Positions 6,843 through 15,585 of a DNA stretch of 64,000 nucleotides are shown piece by piece. The stretch spans positions 1,178,001 to 1,242,000 of the forward strand of contig NZ_CP010537.1 in the NCBI RefSeq assembly GCF_000832305.1, read 5' to 3'. Within the stretch, counting starts at the first letter, position 1; each line of letters starts with the position of its first letter. The notes beneath the pieces are model-generated. The model made no database searches, was not told where the DNA came from, and saw only the letters and a program-made list of their open reading frames with translations. The position numbers were made by a program, and so were the translations under genes. This stretch comes from Cupriavidus basilensis (GTDB lineage: Bacteria; Pseudomonadota; Gammaproteobacteria; Burkholderiales; Burkholderiaceae).

Positions 6843-9743
6843 ATGGCACGCAGCACGGCACGAAAAGCAAAGACCGGGCAACACATTTCCCTAAACCGTT
6901 ACCGCAGCGTTTGGGAAATGCGCGCGGATGGCTGGATGAATCTGACTGATGACCTGGGCCGCCTGGTCAATCTCGCGCGGGAGTGCAAGGAGTTCATCGA
7001 GCGCCACGCCCGGGTAAAAGAGACCCTGGCCATGCTCGAACCGATCGAGCGGTTCTGGGCGTTCCCGGGGCACCGGTTGTTCGAGGAGCTGACCGCATGG
7101 TTCGAGGCTGGCGACCTGGGCCGGCTGAACATCGCCGTGCACCGTATCAACCGCATGCTGGCCAGCGATACCTATCGCCACAAGAAGCTGTCGCTGGATG
7201 CGGAGTCGGAGGAGCCGTCCGAGATCGAGACAGAAGAGGAGATGCAGGCGCAAATAGCACGACCGTACTTTGAGGTCCTGATCGTCGACGACATGACGCG
7301 CGAGGATGAAGAGGCCCTGCGCCGGCGCGTTCAGCGCAAGCAGCGCGTGGATGATCCCTTCGTGTGGGACGTGGTGGTGGTGCCAAGCTTCGAGGATGCG
7401 CTGATCGCCACGCTCTTCAACTTCAACCTGCAGGCTTGCGTGATCCGGCATGGCTTTCCGTTCAAGTCCGAGTATGAGCTGGACCTGCTGCGCAAGTTCC
7501 TGGAAGGGCTGGACGAGGGCATCGAGGAGCAGCCGGAATCCGAGCGCGGCCCCTTGCTGGGGCAGAAGATTGCGCAATTGCGGCCGGAACTGGACCTGTA
7601 CCTGGTCACGGACGTGAAGGCCGAAGAGATCGCGTCGCGGCTGGGCGAGGTCTTCAACCGGATCTTTTTCCGGGAGGAGGACCACACCGAGCTGTACATG
7701 TCGATCATGAAAGGGGTGTCGGAGCGTTACAAGACGCCGTTCTTCACGGCGTTGAAGGAGTACTCGAAGCAGCCGACCGGGGTGTTCCACGCCTTGCCGC
7801 TGGCGCGGGGCAAGTCGATCATGAACTCCCACTGGATTCAGGACATGGCGCAGTTCTATGGCCTGAATCTGTTCATGGCCGAGACCTCCGCCACGTCGGG
7901 CGGGCTCGACTCGCTGCTGGACCCCATTGGCCCCATCAAGGTCGCGCAGGAGTATGCGGCGCGCGCATTCGGCGCGCGCCGCACCTTCTTCGCCACCAAT
8001 GGCACTTCGACGGCCAACAAGATCGTGGTGCAGGCGCTGGTCAAGCCGGGCGATATCGTGATGGTGGACCGCAACTGCCACAAGTCCCACCACTACGGCA
8101 TGGTGCTTGCGGGCGCCAAGGTGGCGTATCTCGACTCCTACCCGCTCAATGACTTCTCGATGTACGGGGCGGTCCCCATCGCCCAGATGAAGCGCACGCT
8201 GCTGCGGTTCAAGCGGGCGGGCACGCTGCACAAGGTCAGGATGGTGCTGCTGACCAACTGCACGTTCGATGGCGTGGTCTACGACGTGAAGCGCGTCATG
8301 GAGGAATGCCTGGCCATCAAGCCGGACCTGATCTTCCTGTGGGACGAGGCCTGGTTTGCCTTCGCCCGCTTTCATCCCACCTACCGCCAGCGCACCGGCA
8401 TGGATTCGGCGTCGCGCCTGCGCCGCGAGCTCGATAGCGAGGACTATCGCCAGCGCTACGACGCATTCACCGCGTCGTTTGGCGGGGCGGACTGGGATGA
8501 CGAGGAGAAGCTTGTCGCCACCCGCCTGATGCCGGACCCGGACCGGGCGCGGGTGCGCGTCTACGCGACCCAGTCCACCCACAAAACCCTGACCTCGCTG
8601 CGCCAGGGCTCCATGATTCACGTGTGGGACCAGGACTTCAAGGACAAGGCGGAAGAGGCGTTCCACGAGGCGTACATGACGCACACCTCCACCTCGCCGA
8701 ACTACCAGATCCTGGCTTCGCTCGATGTCGGCCGCCGCCAGGTGGAGCTGGAAGGCTACGAGCTGGTGCAGCGCCAGATGGAACTGGCCATGACGCTGCG
8801 CGAGTGGATCCACACGCACCCGTTGCTCAAGAAGTACTTCCAGTTCCTCAACGTCTCCCGCGTGGTGCCGACCGCGTACCGGCCATCCGGCATCGAGGCG
8901 TACTACAGCCCGGAATCCGGCTGGGCCAATATGGAAGCCGCGTGGCGCGTCGATGAATTCGCGCTGGACCCGACCCGGCTGACCCTGTCGATCGGCACCT
9001 CCGGCATTGACGGCGACACGTTCAAGAACAAGTACCTGATGGACAAGTACGGCATCCAGATCAACAAGACGTCGCGCAACACCGTCTTGTTCATGACCAA
9101 TATCGGTACCACGCGCTCGTCGGTGGCATACCTGATCGAGGTGCTGATCAAGATCGCCAGGGAACTGGAGGAGCGCACGGCGGACATGAGCGTGATCGAG
9201 CGCCGCCTGCACGAGAAGCGCGTTTCGTCGCTGACCAGGGAACTGCCGCCGCTGCCGGACTTCTCGCACTTCCATTTTGCGTTCCGCAGTGTGTGCAACA
9301 GCGGGCAGATCGAGACGCCGGACGGCGATATCCGCAAAGCCTTCTTCATGTCCTATGACGAAGAGAACTGCGAGTACCTGAACATGGCCGAGGTGGCCAA
9401 GGCCATCTCCAAGGGCCGTGAAGTGGTATCGGCCTTGTTCGTGATTCCCTACCCCCCGGGCTTCCCCATCCTGGTGCCGGGGCAGGTGATCAGCTCCGAG
9501 ATCCTGGAGTTCATGCAGGCGCTGGATGTGCGGGAGATCCACGGTTACCGCCCGGAGCTGGGCTTCCGCGTGTTCAGCGACGGGGCGCTCCAGCAACTGG
9601 CGCTCCAGGCCGCCGGCGAGGCAGCCGCGGCGGTGGCGGCCGCGGCGAAGGCGTCGGTCTCGGCCGTTGTGGAAGTCTCGACGGCAACGGTCGATGAAGT
9701 GGCGGCGGCGGCCCTGGCGGACCGCCCAGCGGCAAAAAAGTAG
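6843..9743 (+). CDS. Orn/Lys/Arg decarboxylase-family protein, extended form
   Basis: This PLP-dependent fold-type I protein (966 aa) belongs to the inducible Orn/Lys/Arg decarboxylases, which turn basic amino acids into putrescine, cadaverine or agmatine. The PLP lysine is Lys581 in the motif STHKTLTSLRQGSM; FLWDEAWFAF is the cofactor Asp segment. A receiver-like wing domain lies at about 135-260 (FEVLIVDDM). The protein is some 200 residues longer than the usual 710-760: about 140 extra at the N terminus, and an Ala/Val-rich C-terminal tail from about 920. AGAGGAAT before ATG 6843 is a good ribosome site. It heads an apparent operon with an ATP-grasp ligase and an Ntn hydrolase, so its product may be conjugated. 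Substrate specificity cannot be read from the sequence. Confidence 0.88.
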   Translation: MARSTARKAKTGQHISLNRYRSVWEMRADGWMNLTDDLGRLVNLARECKEFIERHARVKETLAMLEPIERFWAFPGHRLFEELTAWFEAGDLGRLNIAVHRINRMLASDTYRHKKLSLDAESEEPSEIETEEEMQAQIARPYFEVLIVDDMTREDEEALRRRVQRKQRVDDPFVWDVVVVPSFEDALIATLFNFNLQACVIRHGFPFKSEYELDLLRKFLEGLDEGIEEQPESERGPLLGQKIAQLRPELDLYLVTDVKAEEIASRLGEVFNRIFFREEDHTELYMSIMKGVSERYKTPFFTALKEYSKQPTGVFHALPLARGKSIMNSHWIQDMAQFYGLNLFMAETSATSGGLDSLLDPIGPIKVAQEYAARAFGARRTFFATNGTSTANKIVVQALVKPGDIVMVDRNCHKSHHYGMVLAGAKVAYLDSYPLNDFSMYGAVPIAQMKRTLLRFKRAGTLHKVRMVLLTNCTFDGVVYDVKRVMEECLAIKPDLIFLWDEAWFAFARFHPTYRQRTGMDSASRLRRELDSEDYRQRYDAFTASFGGADWDDEEKLVATRLMPDPDRARVRVYATQSTHKTLTSLRQGSMIHVWDQDFKDKAEEAFHEAYMTHTSTSPNYQILASLDVGRRQVELEGYELVQRQMELAMTLREWIHTHPLLKKYFQFLNVSRVVPTAYRPSGIEAYYSPESGWANMEAAWRVDEFALDPTRLTLSIGTSGIDGDTFKNKYLMDKYGIQINKTSRNTVLFMTNIGTTRSSVAYLIEVLIKIARELEERTADMSVIERRLHEKRVSSLTRELPPLPDFSHFHFAFRSVCNSGQIETPDGDIRKAFFMSYDEENCEYLNMAEVAKAISKGREVVSALFVIPYPPGFPILVPGQVISSEILEFMQALDVREIHGYRPELGFRVFSDGALQQLALQAAGEAAAAVAAAAKASVSAVVEVSTATVDEVAAAALADRPAAKK

Positions 9744-9883
9744 CGAGGCGGGAGGCCGGGACAGGCGCCCGGCTTCTCGCAACAGAGCCCATGTCGACAA
9801 AAAAAGAATGCCGGACCTGGATGTCCAGGAACCGCGGGAAACCCGCGTCCAGCCGGCCCCGAGTTCATCAGGAGAAAGCCGCG

Positions 9884-11338
9884 ATGCAAAAAGTCCGTAA
9901 TGTCTCAGATCTGCGCGTGATGTTCCACAGGAACGAGAAGCCCATCTACTTCATCAGCGCCACCAACTTCAATCTCCTGGGCATCGATCAGTGGGTCAAC
10001 CGTTTCAAGTACATCAACTACATCGATTGCTTCGACGGCCGCCATCCCAATGTGTTCGTGCCGCGGGCGCTGCCGCACGAGGAATTCACCTCGATCGAAG
10101 ATATCAACAACTACCTGCTGCAGCATAAGGACGTGGTGGAGATGATCGAGCAGCGGGGGGGACGGCCTGCCGCGACCTTCCTGATGTTCGATGAGAAAAC
10201 CGAAGAGCTGGCCGACGAGCTGGGGCTTGACGTGTGGTTCCCGCCGGCCGCGCTGCGCAGCCGCTGCGACAACAAGATGGAGACTGTGCGCATCGGCAAC
10301 AAGGCGGGCGTGCACTCGGTGCCCAACGCACTGGAGAAGGTGGACAGCTACGCGCACCTGATGCAGATCGCGGAGCACTACGGCCTGGGCAATGACCTGG
10401 TGGTGCAGAGCGCCTTCGGCGACTCCGGCCACACCACCTTCTTTATCGCCAGCGTTGACGACTTCAACAAGCACAAGGATGAGATCGTCAACGACCCCGA
10501 AGTCAAGATCATGAAGCGCATCAACTGCCGCGGCGCGACCCTGGAGGCCTGCGCCACGCAGTCAGGCACGCTGGTCGGGCCGCTGCTGACCGAGGTGGTG
10601 GGCGCACGTGAACTGACTCCCTACAAGGGCGGCTGGTGCGGCAACGAGATCTTCCCCGGGGCGTTCTCGGAAGAAGTCAGGATGAAGGCGCGCGACATGG
10701 CCTTCCGTTTCGGCAACCAGTTGCTGGAGGAGGGCTATCGCGGCTACTTCGACCTGGACTTCCTGATCGACGTCGATAGCGGCGAGGTGTATCTCGGTGA
10801 GCTGAATCCCCGCATCTGCGGCGCCAGCCCGATGACCAATCATGCGGCCTTCGCCTATGCCGACGCGCCGTTGTTCCTGTTCCACCTGCTGGAGTTCTCG
10901 GGGGTGCCGTTCGAGCTCAATGTGCGCGAGCTCAATGAGCGCTGGGCCGAGAAGTCGTTCATCGACGGTTGGTCCCAGCTGGTCATCAAGTACACCGAGG
11001 ACAACGTGGATATCGTGACCCATGCGCCGCCCTCGGGCATCTATCGCATGGCGTCCGACGGCTCGGTGTCCTACCACCGCTTCGACTCCAACCGTCGCGA
11101 GATCGAGAGCGAGCAAGAAGCCTTCTTCCTGCGTATCACCGGGCCCGGCGACTATCGCTACGAAGGGGCGGATCTGGGCATCCTGATCACGCGGGGCCGT
11201 TCGATGAACGACGAATTCAAGCTCAACGAGCGCGCGCACCAATGGATCCGGGGCATCAAGCAGTATTACGTGGCCAAGCCCCTGGTTGCCGCGCAGGCCG
11301 AGCTGGCGCCGCAGCCGGGCGCGTTCAAGATCCTGTAG
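9884..11338 (+). CDS. ATP-grasp ligase-like protein
   Basis: The product (484 aa) has ATP-grasp features: a segment ending NDLVVQSAFGDSGHTTF that may hold the nucleotide lysine/glycine loop, and the metal-binding E-x-N-x-R set Glu306, Asn308 and Arg310 in the motif LGELNPRICGASP. ATP-grasp enzymes join a carboxylate to an amine or thiol through an acyl phosphate. ATG 9884 is preferred because AGGAG lies ten bases upstream; the frame is open further 5' but without a ribosome site. It sits 140 bp after a decarboxylase gene and 33 bp before an acyltransferase-like gene. I infer that it links the decarboxylase product, or its amino-acid precursor, to an acid. Biotin-carboxylase-like annotation is possible, but no biotin partner is nearby. 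Confidence 0.78.
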   Translation: MQKVRNVSDLRVMFHRNEKPIYFISATNFNLLGIDQWVNRFKYINYIDCFDGRHPNVFVPRALPHEEFTSIEDINNYLLQHKDVVEMIEQRGGRPAATFLMFDEKTEELADELGLDVWFPPAALRSRCDNKMETVRIGNKAGVHSVPNALEKVDSYAHLMQIAEHYGLGNDLVVQSAFGDSGHTTFFIASVDDFNKHKDEIVNDPEVKIMKRINCRGATLEACATQSGTLVGPLLTEVVGARELTPYKGGWCGNEIFPGAFSEEVRMKARDMAFRFGNQLLEEGYRGYFDLDFLIDVDSGEVYLGELNPRICGASPMTNHAAFAYADAPLFLFHLLEFSGVPFELNVRELNERWAEKSFIDGWSQLVIKYTEDNVDIVTHAPPSGIYRMASDGSVSYHRFDSNRREIESEQEAFFLRITGPGDYRYEGADLGILITRGRSMNDEFKLNERAHQWIRGIKQYYVAKPLVAAQAELAPQPGAFKIL

Positions 11339-11371
11339 GCCGAAGGTCCAACCACGAGAGGGCAGGAATTC

Positions 11372-12436
11372 ATGCGTTGTACATTCGAAGCGATCAGCGA
11401 GGACTTGCCCGGCCAGCGATGGCAGAACATCTTCCGGCAGTTCTGGCCCGGCTACCGGCAATGGTATCTGCGCGACGGCGATCGCGCGCGGCCTGGCTTC
11501 CTGATGTGCCGCAAGGCTTTGCGCCACCATATGCCGGAGCTGGTCCCGACCTGGGAGCGGCTGGTCGAGCTGTCCGGCGGCGGCGACCTGGAAGCGCGCT
11601 TCCTGTCGATGTGGGGGCCGCCGCCCTACATTGCCGGCTGCTCCCAGGCGGTGTGGTTGCCGGTGGACGGGCAGCAGGCCGCCGGCGCCACGCCCGCGCT
11701 GTTGCGCAACTACGATTTCGCCCCGGCTTTGCTCGAGGGCGTGTGGCTGGCGTCCAGATGGCATGGCCAACGAGTGGTGGCGGTCAACGACTGCCTGTGG
11801 GGCGCGCTCGACGGCATCAACGAGAGCGGCCTGGCTGCGTCGCTGTCGTTCGGGGGCCGCAAGGCGGTGGGCAATGGATTCGGCATTCCACTGGTCTTGC
11901 GCTACGTGCTGGAGTTTGCCCAGAACGTCGACCAGGCCGTGGAAATGCTCGCGCGCATCCCGGTGCATATGAGCTACACGGTGAGCCTGCTTGACCGCCG
12001 CGCACAGTGGGCAACGGTGTTTGTCACGCCGGACCGGCCGCTGGAGGTGGTGCGCAAGCAGGCGGTGAGCAACCTGCAGCATGGCGTCGAGTGGACGGCG
12101 CACGCCAATGCGACCCTGGCCGAAGCCAGGGAGCAGACGCTGGCTGTCGCGGTGCGGCAGGCCGAGGATGCCAAGGCCGTCCTGCGCGCGCTGCTGCGCC
12201 CGCCGCTGTTTCAGACTGCCTACGGGCGTGGCCATGGCACCTTGTACAGCGCCGTCTATCACCCCTATGACGGGTCCGTCGAAATGGTCTGGCCAGATGC
12301 CGTCTGGCGGCAGTCCTGCAGCCATTTCCTGCCCGGCGCCCGCATGATCGAGTTCGACGTGGAGAGCACCGCGCTGCCGCACGCGGTGGCGCCGGCGCGC
12401 CGGTGGATGCTCGACGATGTTGGCAGTTTTCAGTGA
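11372..12436 (+). CDS. C45-family Ntn hydrolase / acyltransferase-like protein
   Basis: The product (354 aa) resembles acyl-CoA:6-aminopenicillanate acyltransferase-type (peptidase C45) proteins, which mature by autocleavage before a cysteine that then acts as N-terminal nucleophile. The candidate is Gly89-Cys90 in IAGCSQAVW, followed 22 residues later by the typical R-N-Y-D motif (112-115). The later segment LDGINESGLAASLSFGG also fits. The 89-residue leader is similar in length to that of the fungal acyltransferase. Such enzymes make or break amide bonds. Next to a ligase and a decarboxylase, an amide hydrolase or acyl transfer step is likely. No signal peptide is seen. Confidence 0.75.
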   Translation: MRCTFEAISEDLPGQRWQNIFRQFWPGYRQWYLRDGDRARPGFLMCRKALRHHMPELVPTWERLVELSGGGDLEARFLSMWGPPPYIAGCSQAVWLPVDGQQAAGATPALLRNYDFAPALLEGVWLASRWHGQRVVAVNDCLWGALDGINESGLAASLSFGGRKAVGNGFGIPLVLRYVLEFAQNVDQAVEMLARIPVHMSYTVSLLDRRAQWATVFVTPDRPLEVVRKQAVSNLQHGVEWTAHANATLAEAREQTLAVAVRQAEDAKAVLRALLRPPLFQTAYGRGHGTLYSAVYHPYDGSVEMVWPDAVWRQSCSHFLPGARMIEFDVESTALPHAVAPARRWMLDDVGSFQ

Positions 12437-12672
12437 GTTTCTTAGCCTCATAGTCATGAGGGATGGCGTGCATGGCGAAGCCGCGCTGCCTTTGGCCGCC
12501 GGTTAGCCATCTGAGACGCGCAAACACAAGCAGGACGCGGTCCGGTCCGGGCCGCGGCGACCCAATTCGCCAGAACATATCCGGGGGTGGCGGCTTCGGA
12601 AAAGCGGTGCTTCGGACTTTCGTGCGGGTACTGCATGCAGGTGCGAGCTGCCGGAAGCAGAAAGCTGGTTTG

Positions 12673-12799
12673 CTCCCCTCTCCCATGCAATGGGAGAGGG
12701 GACGGGGGAGAGGGCGGGCGCTCGCTCAGTGTGATGCGCCTCGCTCTTGCGCAGGCCCGCCCTCTCCCCCAACCCCTCTCCCGCCATGCGGGAGAGGGG
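12673..12799. repeat. Composite palindromic repeat (REP-like)
   Basis: Two small hairpins (12673-12702, loop ATGCA; 12773-12799, loop CAT) flank a perfect 16-bp inverted repeat, GGGGGAGAGGGCGGGC at 12704-12719 and its complement at 12755-12770. The hairpin arms are also near-copies of each other (CCCCTCTCCC). It lies within a 460-bp gap (12437-12896) before the symporter gene; the rest of the gap shows no gene. It looks like an interspersed intergenic element. Confidence 0.7.
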
Positions 12800-12896
12800 A
12801 GCTACGGCAGCGCTGGATTTAGCACAGCGATGCATCGACACACATGAAAGTCTGAAGCACCGGAAAAGCAGGCTCGCAAGAATCCAAGGAGCAGTC

Positions 12897-14210
12897 ATGA
12901 AAAAAAAGCGCCCAATCACCACCTACATCGTCATCGCGATGATCCTCGGCGTCATCGTCGGCTATAGCTGTAACAAGGCCTTCCCGGATCCCGGTACCGC
13001 CAAGGAGATCGCCGGCTATATATCGATCTTCACCGATGTCTTCCTGCGCCTGATCAAGATGATCATCGCACCGCTGGTGTTCTCCACCCTGGTGGTTGGC
13101 ATCGCGCACATGGGCGACGCGAGCACCGTAGGCCGCGTCGGCGTGAAGGCGCTCGGCTGGTTTATCGTGGCGTCGTTTCTCTCGCTCACGCTGGGCCTGA
13201 TACTGGCCACCGTGCTGCAACCCGGCCACAACATCGGCCTGCCGTTGCCGGACGTGGGGGCGGCCACCAACCTGAAGACTAATGCCTTCACGCTGAAGGA
13301 TTTCATTACGCACCTGGTGCCGAAGTCCGTGGCGGAGGCCATGGCCACCAATGAAATCCTGCAGATCGTGGTGTTCTCGATCTTCTTCGGCACCGCGCTG
13401 TCGACGCTGGGCGAGACGGGCAAGCGGCTGGCTGGCGTCATCGACGACCTGGCGCAGACCATGCTGAAGATCACCGGCGCCGTGATGTGGATGGCGCCGG
13501 TGGCGGTGTTCGCGGCCATTGCTTCGACCGTGACCACGCAAGGGCTGGGCATTCTCATCACCTTCGCGAAGTTCATGGGCAGCTTCTATCTTGGCCTGCT
13601 GGTGCTGTGGGGCCTGCTGGTGGCGGCCGGGTTCTTCTTCCTGGGCAAGCGGGTGTTCACGCTGATCCGGCTGATTCGCGAGCCCTTCCTGCTGTCCTTT
13701 TCCACCGCCAGCTCGGAGGCCGCCTATCCGAAGATGCTCACCGCGCTGGACCGGTTCGGCGTCAGCCGCAAGATCTCCAGCTTCGTGCTGCCGATGGGCT
13801 ACTCCTTCAACCTCGACGGCACTATGATGTACTGCACGTTCGCCGTGCTGTTCATCGCGCAGGCCTATGATATTCACTTGCCGATCGGTACCCAGATCAC
13901 CATGCTGCTGCTGCTCATGCTGACGTCCAAGGGCATGGCCGGGGTGCCGCGCGCATCGCTGGTGGTGATTGCCGCCACGCTGAACCAGTTCGGCATTCCG
14001 GAAGCCGGGTTGCTGCTGATCATGGGGGTCGACCAGTTCCTGGACATGGGCCGCTCGGCGACCAATGCGGTAGGCAACTCGATTGCCGCTGCCGTGGTGG
14101 CGAAGTGGGAGGGCCAGCTGGCGAGCGAGTCGGATCTGGAAAGTGAGGGCGACAGCACGGCAGCGGGCGCCGGCGCCCCGCTCGGCAAGCCGGACGCGGT
14201 CCAGGCCTGA
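12897..14210 (+). CDS. gltP: Dicarboxylate/amino acid:cation symporter (GltP/DctA family)
   Basis: This inner-membrane transporter (437 aa) takes up C4-dicarboxylates or acidic amino acids with protons or sodium. Hallmarks are the hairpin motif SFSTASSEAAYPKM, the GYSFNLDGT segment of transmembrane helix 7 and the later TSKGMAGVPRA and GVDQFLDMGRSATN motifs. ATG 12897 follows AAGGAG closely; the longer upstream frame reads through the palindromic repeat and is unlikely to be translated. A paralogue lies at 38778-40088. An amino-acid binding protein gene follows after 89 bp. The substrate is uncertain between aspartate/glutamate and succinate-type acids. Confidence 0.88.
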   Translation: MKKKRPITTYIVIAMILGVIVGYSCNKAFPDPGTAKEIAGYISIFTDVFLRLIKMIIAPLVFSTLVVGIAHMGDASTVGRVGVKALGWFIVASFLSLTLGLILATVLQPGHNIGLPLPDVGAATNLKTNAFTLKDFITHLVPKSVAEAMATNEILQIVVFSIFFGTALSTLGETGKRLAGVIDDLAQTMLKITGAVMWMAPVAVFAAIASTVTTQGLGILITFAKFMGSFYLGLLVLWGLLVAAGFFFLGKRVFTLIRLIREPFLLSFSTASSEAAYPKMLTALDRFGVSRKISSFVLPMGYSFNLDGTMMYCTFAVLFIAQAYDIHLPIGTQITMLLLLMLTSKGMAGVPRASLVVIAATLNQFGIPEAGLLLIMGVDQFLDMGRSATNAVGNSIAAAVVAKWEGQLASESDLESEGDSTAAGAGAPLGKPDAVQA

Positions 14211-14299
14211 GCGGCCAGCGCGGGGAGGCGCCTTGCAGGCGGCCCCGCGCGTGGTGTGCCGGGCATTGTGCGAACGATCACTGCAGGAGTGCAAATCAA

Positions 14300-15256
14300 A
14301 TGCGTTCAAATGGAGTAGGCGTGGGCGGCGGGCGCGGCAGCCGCGGCTGCCGGCGGATCGTGATGTGGGCGGCCGTTGCGCTGTGCGCGGCGTTGGCCGC
14401 CGGCGCGGTGTCGGCGCAACAGGCGGGGGAACTGGCCGGCACGCTGAAAAAGGCGAAGGAGAGCGGCACCCTGACCATCGGCTATCGCGAGTCGTCCTTG
14501 CCATTCTCGTACCTGGACAGGCTCGGCAAGCCGGTCGGCTACTCCATCGATATCTGCCGCGCGATTGTCGATGCGGCGGCGGCGGAGGTGGGCCGCGAGC
14601 TCAGCATTCAATGGGCGCCGGTCACCTCGGACAATCGCTTCGATGCGGTCACGTCCGGCAAGGTCGACCTGGAGTGCGGCTCCACCACCAGGAACGTCGA
14701 GCGCCTGAAGCACGTGTCGTTCTCACCGGTGATCTTCGTGGCCGGGACCAAGCTGATGGTGCCGAAGGGCTCGCCGATCAGGTCGTTCAAGGACCTGAAG
14801 GGCAAGACCGTGGTCGCGACCGGCGGCACCACGAACGTGGAGGCGCTTGAGCGGCTCTCGGCGCGCTTCGGCCTGCAGTTGAACGTGATCAAGGCGCGGG
14901 ATCACGCCGATGCGTTCCAGGTTTTGCAGCGCGGTGGCGCGCACGCCTATGCGGGGGACGATGTGCTGCTGTATGGATTTTTGCGCAGCAGCGCTGCCGG
15001 CGGCAGGTTCCAGATCGTCGGCGATTTCCTCTCCTACGATCCCTACGGGATCATGTTCCGCAAGGGCGATCCGCAGTTTGCCGCCGTGGTGGACAAGGCG
15101 GTGCGCGAGATGGCCGTGTCCGGGGAACTGGATCGCACGTACAAGCAATGGTTCATGAACAAGCTGCCGACCGGCGAGCGGCTCGGGTTGCCCATGAGCG
15201 CGCAACTCGATGAGCTGATACGGGCGGTGCCGGACCAGTCGGACCAGCCGGACTAA
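14300..15256 (+). CDS. Periplasmic amino-acid-binding protein (GltI-like)
   Basis: The product (318 aa) is a family-3 solute-binding protein. A signal peptide with arginines and a hydrophobic core (about 18-36) ends at V-S-A before Gln-Gln near residue 39. The mature part has the two-lobe pattern of glutamate/aspartate binding proteins: LTIGYRESSLPFSYLD, GYSIDICRAI, DLECGSTTRN and later SYDPYGIMFRKGDP. No ABC permease or ATPase gene follows, so it is either an orphan receptor or partners a remote transporter. It lies after the symporter gene in the same direction and ends at a strong hairpin. Confidence 0.88.
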   Translation: MRSNGVGVGGGRGSRGCRRIVMWAAVALCAALAAGAVSAQQAGELAGTLKKAKESGTLTIGYRESSLPFSYLDRLGKPVGYSIDICRAIVDAAAAEVGRELSIQWAPVTSDNRFDAVTSGKVDLECGSTTRNVERLKHVSFSPVIFVAGTKLMVPKGSPIRSFKDLKGKTVVATGGTTNVEALERLSARFGLQLNVIKARDHADAFQVLQRGGAHAYAGDDVLLYGFLRSSAAGGRFQIVGDFLSYDPYGIMFRKGDPQFAAVVDKAVREMAVSGELDRTYKQWFMNKLPTGERLGLPMSAQLDELIRAVPDQSDQPD

Positions 15257-15283
15257 CGAACCAAGGAACCAAGGGACGGATTG

Positions 15284-15313
15284 TTCAGGCTGCGCGCTTC
15301 GGCGCAGCCTGAA
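15284..15313. terminator. Hairpin terminator after the binding-protein gene
   Basis: TTCAGGCTGCGC (15284-15295) pairs perfectly with GCGCAGCCTGAA (15302-15313) around a six-base loop, 28 bp after the stop codon. There is no U-run. Confidence 0.65.
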
Positions 15314-15321
15314 AGCGAATC

Positions 15322-15585
15322 ATGAGACAGATCGAGCTGCTATCCAGAATGGCTGCGGGCGCGCGCCTGCGCGTCTCGTGCAATCCCTGGGGCGAGCCGC
15401 TCCGCGGCGCGTTTCTCGATGCCCCGGAAACGCCTGGCGGCGCGCTGTATGTGCATCAATGGCAGATTGGCCGCCTGCTTCGGTCAGGCTTGCTCCGCTG
15501 CCGCGGCGAGTCGCCGGCGGCGTCTGCGGAATTCGTCCTCAGCGCCTCCGGTCTGGCCGCAGGCGCCTGCAAGCCTCAGCGATAG
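15322..15585 (+). CDS. Small hypothetical protein
   Basis: This is an 87-codon frame with strongly GC-biased third positions like neighbouring genes. It starts at ATG 15322 just after a hairpin and ends 10 bp inside the convergent phaZ gene. No ribosome site is obvious and I recognise no domain; the peptide is rich in Arg, Gly, Ala and Cys (4 Cys). It could be a real small gene or a high-GC chance frame. Confidence 0.4.
   Translation: MRQIELLSRMAAGARLRVSCNPWGEPLRGAFLDAPETPGGALYVHQWQIGRLLRSGLLRCRGESPAASAEFVLSASGLAAGACKPQR

Noticed and set aside
6891..9800. A 969-codon open frame on the minus strand opposite the decarboxylase gene
   Set aside because: It is the mirror of a gene with strong third-position GC bias; it has no ribosome site or recognisable motif and its translation is Arg/His/Leu-rich low-complexity sequence.
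12747..12896. A 50-residue extension of the symporter upstream of 12897
   Set aside because: It is translated from the palindromic repeat and lacks a ribosome site, while AAGGAG precedes ATG 12897.
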